A program made the translations under genes and the position numbers. A stretch of 64,000 bases of DNA from Antedon mediterranea (lineage: Eukaryota > Echinodermata > Crinoidea > Comatulida > Antedonidae): NCBI RefSeq assembly GCF_964355755.1, contig NC_092671.1:26784070-26848069 (forward strand). The letters are read 5' to 3'. The notes under the pieces are model-generated. The model saw only the letters and a list, made by a program, of their open reading frames with translations. It ran no database searches and was not told the DNA's origin. This document shows, piece after piece, positions 13,801 to 22,720 of the stretch (position 1 is the stretch's first letter; every line of letters begins with the position of its first letter).

Positions 13801-16800
13801 TGCCTATGAAGGAGGACATAAAATAAAGTGACATAGTAGCATTTAAAGAATGCTTGATGCCTATGAAGGAGGACATAAAATAAAGTGACATAGTAACATT
13901 TAAAGAATGCTTGATGCCTATGAAGGAGGACATAAAATAAAGTGACATAGTATACAAATAATGAATGTTTATGAGTGCAATGGTACAAATAATGGCACGA
14001 GGTGAATGATGAAAGGTTATATCAACGAGGCAAAGCCGAGTTGATATAACCTTTCATCATTCACCAAGTGCCATTATTTGTACCATTACATGAATACAAA
14101 ACATTCATTATTTGTTTTATATAACATCTAGACGTTTTTTTTTCGTACACAAAAATGTTTCAAAAAGTACTATTTAACGATCGTTGAATAGTGCGTACTA
14201 TTGCACGCCATGTGACCCACATTCGTCCAATCAAATGACAGGAATTTATATAGGTGTTATATAATAACATTTAAAGAAGGCTTGATGCCTATGAAGGAGG
14301 ACATAAAATAAAGTGACATAGTAACATTTAAAGAATGCTTGATGCCTATGAAGGAGGACATAAAATAAAGTGACATAGTAACATTTAAAGAATGCTTGAT
14401 GCCTATGAAGGAGGACATAAAATAAAGTGACATAGTAACATTTAAAGAATGCTTGATGCCTATGAAGGAGGACATAAAATAAAGTGACATAGTAACATTT
14501 AAAGAATGCTTGATGCCTATGAAGGAGGACATAAAATAAAGTGACATAGTAACATTTAAAGAATGCTTGATGCCTATGAAGGAGGACATAAAATAAAGTG
14601 ACATAGTAACATTTAAAGAATGCTTGATGCCTATGAAGGAGGACATAAAATAAAGTGACATAGTAACATTTAAAGAAGGCTTGATGCCTATGAAGGAGGA
14701 CATAAAATAAAGTGACATAGTAACATTTAAAGAATGCTTGATGCCTATGAAGGAGGACATAAAATAAAGTGACATAGTAACATTTAAAGAATGCTTGATG
14801 CCTATGAAGGAGGACATAAAATAAAGTGACATAGTAACATTTAAAGAAGGCTTGATGCCTATGAAGGAGGACATAAAATAAAGTGACATAGTAACATTTA
14901 AAGAATGCTTGATGCCTATGAAGGAGGACATAAAATAAAGTGACATAGTAACATTTAAAGAATGCTTGATGCCTATGAAGGAGGACATAAAATAAAGTGA
15001 CATAGTAACATTTAAAGAATGCTTGATGCCTATGAAGGAGGACATAAAATAAAGTGACATAGTAACATTTAAAGAAGGCTTGATGCCTATGAAGGAGGAC
15101 ATAAAATAAAGTGACATAGTAACATTTAAAGAATGCTTGATGCCTATGAAGGAGGACATAAAATAAAGTGACATAGTAACATTTAAAGAATGCTTGATGC
15201 CTATGAAGGAGGACATAAAATAAAGTGACATTGTAACAATTTTATGGAGAAAAAAAATAGGATAAAGATATGTTTTGATAATATTTCATAAAAAAATAAA
15301 CGAAAAAAAAATGTAAAAAAATTGATAAAGTGCATATAAATTAAGCCGAAATCAAGAACAGAAAGCAGCAAATAACGAAACAGGAACAACATTTTGTTAA
15401 ATCTAGTAACTTGGAGTTTTGAAGTAAAAGAATTACAAGAAATAGAGTTTAAGAGGTTTGATGATAATTTATTGAAGAATGTAAGTCCTGAATATAAAAT
15501 GAACATAAAATCATTGTAAATTTGGGAGGATATACTGTATATACCAAAATAATAACATGCAATAGGTCAAATTTGTGCTAACACCCCAATTGTTATAATG
15601 ATACTGTGTTTGAGTTATTGTTAATGTAATTAAATTTATTAATAAATACATGATACTGAGTGTTTAATTATATTCCAGTCCAACAAAAAAATGTAATGTT
15701 TTCTTTCTTTCTTTTTTTAAATCAAAAGAAATGAGAAAGCACAAATGAGCCGGACAGCAGGTTTGACCTCAAGAAAAGCTGCGGGTTTTAAACCAACTCC
15801 ACCTAGTAAATTTGATCCAAAGGTTGAAGAATTAAAAAAACAGAATTTTCAACTTGAAGAAGAGGTAAGAATAGCATTTTCGTTATATAGTATAGTATAA
15901 TGTGATTTGTATGTGTACATTCAATTCTTTGTACCATCTGGAAACAAAATCTTCTTTATTGAAACAGCACAGCAATGGCAAGTTAAGTTACCAGCAACAA
16001 TTTTTAATAATTCTTATATATTTTCTAATATTCGTCAAAGGTTTATACTAGTAAAGTTTAAAAAGAAAAGTTTGAAATATCTTAAAATTAATGTATTTTA
16101 TTTTTTGGAGTATAACTATATGTATTTATTTTCATACGTTTTGAATTTGTTAGGTGGTATCTCTAAAAAGGCAGTTAGCCATTGGTAATGCAGGAGCACT
16201 TGCCGATGTAGAGAAAAGAAATGAAATATTGACTAATAAGCTAGCTGCAATGGAGAACGAAATGGTTAAGAGATTGTCAAGTAATGCACAGGTAGGTTAT
16301 ACACCAGCTTAGCAGTCTATTTTAGTGGATTGTTTACTGTTCTTCAAAGCTATACAGAGATTAGGCGCAGATGAACATCATATAAACAGCAAGCCCTCAT
16401 AAATACTGTAACATCAACAATAGAGATCACCTACTTATCACAAAGGATGCTATTGGATCTTCATTTTTTTTTTCGTTATCCGAAAAGACTTGTTCTACTG
16501 TACCACCAGAACTATGGTCAAGGAGAAACACAGAGTCAAGTTAATTTCAACCAAATGCCTTGTCACCAATTTGTTGCATCATTTGATTTTGTCACTTTTT
16601 CTGTTAATTCTTTTACAGGTTGATTCAAACTCTCTTATGGAAGGAAGAGAACAAGAGTTACAAAAACAACTACTGCAGTTAACCGAAGAGAATATCGAGC
16701 TAAAATTTGATGCAGAGCAAGCTAAGAAAGATGTTCCACGTCTGAAATCTCGCATCGGTGACCTTCAACAGTATACAGAGGTCTTAAAGCAAGATCTGGA

Positions 16801-19800
16801 GAGAGAGCGAGAGAAGGTGATGCGAACCAGCTCTGGTAGTCTTAGAAGGGTATGGCATTGCAAGAAAAAAATTTTAGAATAAATTATTCTACACTAATTT
16901 CAGGATAAAAAAGATTTTCTATCATCTAAATCTTCTCATGAAACGTGGTACTTCTTCTGACCATGAGATTCATTCTGGTACGGTGGTGTAGCCTAATTTT
17001 TAACCCAACACCATTTGGCTGTCTTTGAGGGTATGAGTTTGAAAAGAAATCTTGGTATTATTGTGAAGCAAAAATTTGATTTCACTAAATTTGGAATTAG
17101 CATTTATGTTTATTAATGTAAAATTAAAAGCTAAAAATAAGAACAGATTCGAAAAAAAAAAAATTGTTTTTCTTCCACAGTCTGGTGGAAGTAGTGGAAA
17201 ATCAGTTCCAGAATTAGAAAGAACAATTGGCCTAATGAAGAAAGTTGTGGAGAGAGTACAATCAGAGAATGAACAACTAAAAAAGGCTCCTGGAGTTGTC
17301 ACCCAAACTGAAATACATAATTTAAGGGAGAAAAACAAAGAACTAAAGGTAAACTGTGTGCTTCCTCAATCAAATAAGAGTTGCAGTTAAATAAATGCTG
17401 CAGTTGAATAAGTGCTGCAGTTAAATAAGTGCTGCAGTCAAATAAGTTCTGCAGGCGAAATGCTACATATCCTACAGTCAAATAAATGCTGCAGTTAACT
17501 GCAGTTGAATAAGTGTTGCAGTTGAATAAGGTCAAATAGGTGCTGTAATTACATATCTCTCCTAGTCTGGTCTTAAAATTATAAATTTCTTCTCAATGCT
17601 CCTTTTTTTTTTTTCAAAGGGTGAACTAGAAAAAGTAAAATTAACATATGGAGGCCAGTTAAGCCATCGATACGAGAGTTCGCAAAAGGGGATAGCTAAA
17701 GTAGCATCTGAAAATGAGAAACTGCGACGTGAATTAAAAAAAGAAGTTGAAGAAAATAAAAAATTAAGATTTACTAAAAGTCAAATGGAAGTTGATATGA
17801 ACAAGTCTACACGTGATCTCCAACAGGTAAAATTTTAGCAGCTGTCTCTCTAAAACCAGTTATAAAGAAAGGTAGAGGGTGGAATCGCTTCATTTTTAGC
17901 ACATGTATAATTCCAGTAAACATTTTAACATTAAGTATTATTGCTTTTTTCTTTAGAGTCAGCAAAAGTTGGAACTTGAGCAAGCTCGTACTTCCAAGAC
18001 AGAAGTCTCAGACAGCAAGAGCTGGAAATCTATTGTTGTTACTAGAATGTATGAAGAAAAGATGAACAACATGGAACTTGATTTAGATAAAAAAGTAAAA
18101 CATCCTTTTGTAGTTCAATGCACATTTATTAATTTATTTTTGTATGTTACATTCATCACTGCCAATTACAGATGCCGTATATAGATATTTACAAACAACA
18201 CATTGCAATGATTTAAAAGGTAACATCATGATGTAAAACTTAGATTTGCTTTGCAGCATAAAAACAGGTGGACACTTCTCCCAAGACTTGGCCACCTGGA
18301 AACGGAACTTGAGCATGACTCCTTCTTTTGGAAATGCAATCTGAAGACTTTCTCTTAATGTTTTCTTCTTCTTCTTTTATTCAATTTTTCACACTTCAAA
18401 AATAATACAAGTTATGTGAAACAATGATAACAGGTACCATAGTAATAAACAATAAGGTACATCAATTATTTTTTTAGAGTTAACTTTTGTAGCATCTTTT
18501 ATCAAAGTATGTCAACATTATTTATTTTTCAGACATCTGCAATACAAGACATGAAACAGCTCTTAAGAGATGCAGCACACAGAGAGCAGGAGTTGATCCA
18601 TGACGTTGAAGAACTTAAGCAGAAGATCGCAGTGCTGGAGAGATTTCCAACAGATGCCAACACTGATGAACAGCTTGTGCAACATCTTCAAATGACAAGG
18701 TATGAGAAAAGAGAAATAGTTTTAGAAAAAGGTGTATGCATCTTTTTTTTTAAACAATTGCATATAACATTAACATTTCAATTTCTTTGGATGTCCTGAT
18801 GTCAATGTTGTACCTATTCATAGATTATCTTGAAAATTTTACTTTTTTTAAAATCATTCCTTGATGTTCGCATGATGTTAATAAGATGTTAATATGATGT
18901 TCACATGATGTTCTCATGATGTTTACATGATCAAAGTCATTAAACTTTATCAAGATGAACATGTGTAATTACAAATTCGTTCTTGATGGTATATTTTGTA
19001 AAAATATTTTATATAGAAAAGAGGTTTTTGTTTTATTAATAATGATGCTTACCAACCTCACTGGGTTCAAATCCTGTATTGGTCACAGTGCCAGTGTTTT
19101 TCTTTTATGTGGCCAAATTACACCACTGTCTAAGCACTATGAAAAAGATACTGTAGATGATGATTCGTTCTTTAACTTGGTACACATAGCCTTAACTTTA
19201 TGTCTTCTGGGGCGGATTGCTATAAGCGGTCTATAACCGGTCTTAGCGCTTAGCCGGCTATAATTCGTGACGTAGCAAGTAGTCTTACATTATAGACCAT
19301 TGCTATACCGCGGTCTAACCTGTAAACGGTCTTTAAAATTAAAGCCTACTCGAAGGAGTCTTAAAACAGTCTTAAACCTCTCTTTTTGTTGCTTTTACGT
19401 ATTATTTATCGTCAAAGACAACCAATAGAACGAGTTTTAAGAGTTAAATCAAATAATAACGGTGATTTTATTCTTATATAGCCCTAGAATAGATTTTCTT
19501 GCGTAGAAATGTACGTACTGTTATGATTTGTGAATTGAACAAGCGTGACGAACATTACCTTATTTGGTATTCTACGCGCAAAGTACGCCCTCAATTTGTT
19601 ACTTTACGCGGTCTTATCTAAGACTGTTTTATAGCAATGGTCTAACAGGGGTGGCTTTAGTAAGACCGTCTATCAGATAAAGCCGGCTTTAATCGGGGAG
19701 TTAAGACCATTAGTTAAGACTGTTTTATAGCAATCCGCCCCTGCTCTTCTAACGGCTATACACTATTTAGGTAGACAGAAAGACCATTTCTGTTTTGTAA

Positions 19801-20956
19801 TATAAAGCATAATGTAATATGAAGTAATTCTGCAGTGTGACTGTGTTTAAATTGTGTAATATGAATTTGAATAATTCCAGTATATCAATATGATTTGAAA
19901 GGAAACAAAAAATAAATCAAAAACACTCACATCTGTGGCTCAATTTGGTTTCTGTTTTGTAGCAATTATAATTTGTTTCTTAATTTTGCTATATTATTTA
20001 TTGCAGGCTAACAAATGAACGATTAGAAAATGAGAAGGCAGAGCTACTAAATGAATTAAAGCTGTTTAGACGACAGGGTGCTTCTTCATTATCTGGTACT
20101 GCATTTCAGGTAAAGTATAGAGAGCTCATGACTTTCAATTTATTTTAATACCAAAATAAGAAAAAAAATATTTTATATAGAAAATGGGTTTTTGTTTTAT
20201 AATTAACGATGCTTACCAACCTCACTAGATTCAAATCCTGTTACAGTTCATGTGTTCCTGTCTAAGCCCTATACAAGAGATACTTTATAAAGCATATAGA
20301 AATAGTCCATGGTGCTATAAAATTAAAATTTTATAGCACTATGGTGAGTCATGTCATTGGAGAGTCATCTGAATGCTTTTACAATATGTGAGAGATTTTT
20401 AAAAATAACAAAACCTTGTTTTCTTGTTCAGGATGATCTTTCATCAAATCGTTTTGATTCTGATAAATTATTAACCGAGAATGTTGAACTGAGAACTGAA
20501 TTGAAAGCCATTCAACTGGCACGAGATAAGCTGCAGATACAAGTACAACAGGTATAAAAATTCACTTTAATTCAGGGTTTTAAAATGTTAAGTATATTGA
20601 TTGATTGATTGATTGATTGAAATATATATTTATACTGGGTAACCTCTTCAGTCCACCTCTATTTCTTATATGTCTCTTCTCCATGGTAAATCGCTTTTTT
20701 TAGAAATGATTGCTTTTATACACATTAACCTTAACATATTTTTCATTAACAAACATTATTTTTGTTAATCAATTTGCTTATTTTTTTTAATTTATAGCTA
20801 CAAGAAGAGCTTGAACAATTTGATCCAAACTTCTTTGAGGAAATTGAGGATCTCAAATTTAACTACAGAGAAGCTATCCAAAAGAATGTTCAATATGAGG
20901 AACAATTAAGAAACTTTTCAGAGCAATTTGGTGTTTCTATAGATTTACCACCTTGA
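1874..20956 (+). CDS. CEP290: CEP290, centrosomal/ciliary transition-zone protein, 3' end (14 exons, partial)
   Basis: CEP290 is a long coiled-coil protein that links the ciliary transition-zone membrane to microtubules and gates entry of proteins into cilia. Exons: 1874-1981, 6933-7028, 8946-9071, 13079-13221, 15729-15864, 16154-16291, 16619-16849, 17181-17348, 17620-17826, 17957-18094, 18533-18699, 20007-20109, 20432-20551, 20798-20956. They total 2040 nt, giving 679 residues and a TGA stop, with frame kept at every junction. Nearly all of it is heptad-like Lys/Glu/Leu coiled coil. Blocks that identify the family include GIEVARWEEKKKW, PELERTIGLMKKVVERVQ, DSKSWKSIVVTRMYE and FDPNFFEEIEDLKFNY; these match the C-terminal quarter of vertebrate CEP290. 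The protein ends soon after EQFGVSIDLPP and lacks the acidic tail of the human protein. The 5' part (roughly three quarters of a normal-length protein) lies upstream of the window. Confidence 0.95.
2975..3007. repeat. Poly-C tract
   Basis: An almost pure run of C inside the long CEP290 intron 1982-6932. The minus strand is a G-run able to form a quadruplex in principle. Sequencing or assembly of its length is unreliable. No gene is seen in 1982-3400. Confidence 0.6.
3400..5000. repeat. Diverged repeated motifs in a CEP290 intron
   Basis: No exon is seen here. A motif of the type 'CCTTAGTTAYGYATAGAAA', followed by a GGTAA run and 'ATTTGACCTCAA', recurs in diverged form near 3417, 4154, 4278, 4499, 4680 and 4840. 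Another short motif, CCCGTAAGYGGYCAC, recurs at 3630-3660 and 4090-4125. This looks like old tandem or inserted repeats. Confidence 0.4.
5749..6664. repeat. Tandem array, about 71-bp unit, about 13 copies
   Basis: The unit contains CCAATGCATGATAAGGG, then TGGGATGTGATGT, then TTGTAGTCCATGGGATTTAG. Copies differ by a few substitutions and short deletions; one copy near 6270 lacks part of the middle. Variants come in alternating types (AAGGG/AATGG), so the array probably grew by duplicating blocks of several units. It is intronic. Confidence 0.9.
6672..6763. repeat. Inverted repeat directly after the 71-bp array
   Basis: The left arm 6672-6705 (AACTAATTGCAAAAAG through GAAATAGG) pairs with the right arm 6727-6763 (CCTATTTC through GCAATTAGTT), with a loop of about 21 bases. 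Arms are imperfect. A related word set (TTTCTTGCAATTTG and the reverse of the array unit, TTAGCTAAATCCCATGGA) recurs near 41540-41585. Array and hairpin may therefore belong to one element. Confidence 0.7.
7762..8406. mobile_element. MITE-like element with terminal inverted repeats
   Basis: The left end CCCATAACAAAAAGTCTTAG (7762 on) and the right end (…TTTTTTTTTGCTATGGG, to 8406) are inverted repeats of about 25 bp with a few mismatches. The inside is AT-rich, full of TAGATAG/CTATCTA words, and holds an internal diverged duplication (about 7990-8110 and 8150-8260). There is no coding capacity. A target-site duplication could not be defined. It lies in the CEP290 intron 7029-8945. Confidence 0.5.
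9240..9420 (-). repeat. Reverse-orientation copy of the motif block inside the Helitron-like element
   Basis: Read on the minus strand, this stretch follows the same word order as 745-905: GAGTTGTAGAT, then CATATGGCCAC, then a CATCATAG(A/C)TCATCA-type word, then GCGCATCTC and CTTATCCG. It is a diverged copy in a different CEP290 intron (9072-13078). Confidence 0.45.
10047..10086. repeat. Perfect hairpin, 18-bp stem
   Basis: Stem ATCATAGAGATATTATAG with loop TTCA and its exact reverse complement. It is intronic and no flanking element was recognised. Confidence 0.8.
10552..10959. repeat. Tandem array, 24-bp unit, 17 copies
   Basis: The unit ATTACAAACTACC plus TTTATATATCT is repeated 17 times with a single visible substitution (CCTTCATA in the sixth copy). 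Because the unit is a multiple of three without stops in several frames, it gives long artificial reading frames. The high uniformity points to recent expansion. Confidence 0.95.
10983..11392. mobile_element. Possible MITE with GTGTCC/TAATAG motifs
   Basis: The left end (TACATTAGAACCCTGTAGG) resembles the reverse complement of the right end (TACAGTAGAACAAACCCC). GTGTCC, GGACAC and TAATAAGGGTGTCC words recur inside (11000-11380). This resembles short non-autonomous DNA transposons. A similar half-end, TACAGTAGAAACCCC, occurs near 56354. Ends are only approximate. Confidence 0.35.
11393..13078. other. CEP290 intron stretch without recognised feature
   Basis: AT-rich intron sequence. No exon with splice sites, RNA gene or clear repeat was seen apart from short ATTAAACT repetition near 12800. 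Confidence 0.5.
13436..13949. repeat. Tandem array, 57-bp unit, first block (9 copies)
   Basis: The unit begins AGTAACATTTAAAG and contains TGCTTGATGCCTATGAAGG and ATAAAATAAAGTGACAT. The nine copies are nearly identical. The block stops inside a unit, exactly where the fold-back element 13947-14266 begins. It resumes at the next base of the unit after that element. It is intronic in CEP290; the 19-residue reading frames are artefacts of the period. Confidence 0.95.
13947..14266. mobile_element. Fold-back MITE, copy 1, inserted in the 57-bp array
   Basis: It starts TATACAAATAATGAATG. The first 180 bp form one long hairpin: ends ACAAATAATGAATG/CATTCATTATTTG, a second step GGTACAAATAATGGCAC, and an inner arm GTGAATGATGAAAGG pairing across a short GAGGCAAAGCC centre. 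An unpaired tail follows (about 14126-14266) containing GTACTATTGCACGCCATGTG. The flanking array sequence suggests a TA target duplication. Four more family members are in the window. Confidence 0.8.
14265..15233. repeat. Tandem array, 57-bp unit, second block (17 copies)
   Basis: Same unit and phase as 13436-13949, giving 26 units in all. One recurrent variant (AAGAAGGC instead of AAGAATGC) is spread over several units of this block, including the one touching the inserted element. Confidence 0.95.
16474..16517. repeat. Fragment related to the SINE at 60204-60562
   Basis: The words TTATCCGAAAAGACTTG and ACCACCAGAACTA match, in order, the plus strand of the SINE at about 60430-60470. Only this short piece is recognisable, just upstream of CEP290 exon 16619-16849. 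Confidence 0.4.
17385..17535. repeat. Short tandem repeat with CTGCAGTT(A/G)AATAAG units
   Basis: About eight degenerate units of roughly 17-18 bp fill most of the CEP290 intron 17349-17619. A loose reading frame on the other strand is an artefact. Confidence 0.75.
19003..19180 (+). repeat. Dispersed repeat, copy a (possible SINE piece)
   Basis: Shares AAAATATTTTATATAGAAAA, GGTTTTTGTTTTAT, ATGCTTACCAACCTCACT and (G/A)(G/A)TTCAAATCCTGT with 20168-20300. GGTTCAAATCC resembles a tRNA-type B box, so tRNA-derived SINE fragments are possible. Copies sit in neighbouring CEP290 introns. Confidence 0.45.
19209..19741. mobile_element. MITE, 533 bp, GGGGCGGATTGCTATAA inverted ends
   Basis: The 17-bp ends GGGGCGGATTGCTATAA (19209) and TTATAGCAATCCGCCCC (to 19741) are perfect inverted repeats. 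Inside, the motif GACNGTTTTATAGCAA and its complement recur near both ends. Flanks TGTCTTCT (left) and TGCTCTTCT (right) resemble an 8-9 bp target duplication with one indel, as made by hAT or Mutator-like transposases. There is no coding capacity. It lies in the CEP290 intron 18700-20006. Confidence 0.75.
20168..20300 (+). repeat. Dispersed repeat, copy b
   Basis: Partner of 19003-19180, with the same word order and a few substitutions. Confidence 0.45.
20597..20620. repeat. TTGA microsatellite
   Basis: About six copies of TTGA in the last-but-one CEP290 intron. Confidence 0.85.
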
Positions 20957-21194
20957 CAGTTTAAAACAAACAAGTTTGCGTTCATGATATGTTGTGAATA
21001 TTTCAAAATTTAAAAAAAACATGAAGTGTAAAAGTCTATTAAGAGAAATATTGTTTCTGGTTGTTTTCCATTTTAATGGGATCATAATTTCGTGCCCAAT
21101 TTATGTAGGTTTCATCTTCTGTGACTTTTTTGATAATGTTGTCCATCCTTCGGGATTGAAGATTGAATATTGAATGTTTGTCTAGTGAAAATTT

Positions 21195-21200
21195 AATAAA
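21195..21200 (+). promoter_or_regulatory. Candidate polyadenylation signal of CEP290
   Basis: AATAAA lies 239 bases after the CEP290 stop codon. The following 1.5 kb (to 22720) is AT-rich intergenic sequence between two convergent genes with no coding signal. It has a loose repetition of TCGAAA, AATGACCAAAAT and GTAACATGCGCA words at 21430-21730. Confidence 0.5.
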
Positions 21201-22571
21201 AACATCAATAAACATCATACATACTGCGTAATGTTGCTTTCTCATATCACAATGTTGTCTGTGCAGAATCATGTAATGTCATCAGAATTTTTTTTTTAAA
21301 TTAGGAAGATTTAACTCTTTTCCCTTTTATTGTAATTTTTTGGATAACTGGTTACTATAACACTAAATGATACCTAGGACCTATAAGACCATATTAGTAT
21401 TATCATATAATGATTGAATTTTGAAAAGTCTACATTAGTCCATTTTTCGAAAATTTCCCCATACATTTTATAGGGTAACATTGTTTTATGTCAAAAAATA
21501 AAAAGGTTAATATTTTGGCAGTGTTTTGAAAAAAATCATGTTTCACTGTTCAGGGATTGTTTTCGAAAAATGACCAAAATGTCGATTTTTAAAAATATGT
21601 TGAGGTAACATGCGCATGGCAATTTTTCGAAATTTTTTTTACTATAATAATACGGTGATTTTTTTCAAATGACCAAAATATCGACTTATCGAATTATGTA
21701 TTGATGTAACATGCGCAGAACAGATTATTTTCTACAAATTACGAAAATATATCATCAGGAAATAAGCAAATAAATATATTATTTTGATAACAATTTACAA
21801 TAATTAGAATTGCTTTTCTTTTTGAATTGTTTTTTTCTGCAATCAATGCAACATGTATCATTCTATTTTATATTTGTTTTTACTATGTTTACGTTTTACC
21901 ACGATGATAGATATTTAATTTAACTGTTATTTCTGTCCATATGATACATGATTGTTAGAGAATTTCTTTTCTTGTTTTCATTATCAACAAATAATGAAAG
22001 AGACTATATGATGTAACACAAACACTTTCCGACGCTCGTACCAACATTATTAAGCCAACAAAATCTATTTTGAACAAAATTAAGATAAATTTTTTTTTTA
22101 TTGAACCATGTTTCTATTCATGAGGGTAGTTCATCCAGCAAATCTGATCATTGGGGCCCTCAACAATACAATACATACAGTACAGAAATACTATAAATAA
22201 TACTACCCTTTCTCAAAATAGGGCAGAATAGTATAACCAGATAAAAATAAAAGATAAACATATAAAAAAATACAACCAGTATATACAATTTTAAAACACG
22301 AATTAAATATCATTGATGATACATTTGTTATATTTAGAACCGGAAACTGACACTTCCTTGTTAAGCTGTTAGCTTGCAATTTGTATGAATATTCAGCAGT
22401 GAATGATGCCTGTTTGAAAACTCATTCGTTTAGGCCGGTTTTTTTGTGTATGTTTTTCAGCTATTTGGACCCCTTTTTTAAAAAAAACAATAATTAGAAG
22501 TAGCTTTCCGATTACATAATGAGCGCCACCTCTCTATTCCATACTCTGATTCCATAGAATATTTTTAGCTA

Positions 22572-22577
22572 TTTATT
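22572..22577 (-). promoter_or_regulatory. Candidate polyadenylation signal of the Rho-like gene
   Basis: AATAAA on the minus strand, about 145 bases past the stop of the Rho-family gene. Confidence 0.35.
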
Positions 22578-22720
22578 ATGGACCCATATTTTAATTATTA
22601 ATTAAATAAATAATTTCAATGAAAGTAAAATGTCTTCGGGTCTTGTAAAGTAACAAAAAGTATGCAAGGGGCGAAATTTGAATATTCACTGCAGTTTCCA
22701 ATGGCAAGAAATAAAACAAG

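Noticed and set aside
13350-15231. Reading frames of 19-residue repeats, which could look like a repeat protein
   Set aside because: They are produced by the 57-bp satellite, open in two frames at once, and interrupted by a MITE.
13436-15233. CRISPR-like array
   Set aside because: The units are contiguous tandem copies with no unique spacers, in a eukaryotic intron.
16490-16618. Upstream part of the open frame leading into CEP290 exon 16619-16849
   Set aside because: A clear TTTTACAG acceptor precedes 16619 and the previous exon joins there in frame; the upstream open frame is intron by chance.
22320-22420. Similarity between this stretch and 26800-26900 as a duplicated promoter
   Set aside because: Only short words (AACCGGA, TTCCT, CAGCAGTG) are shared; too weak to claim.
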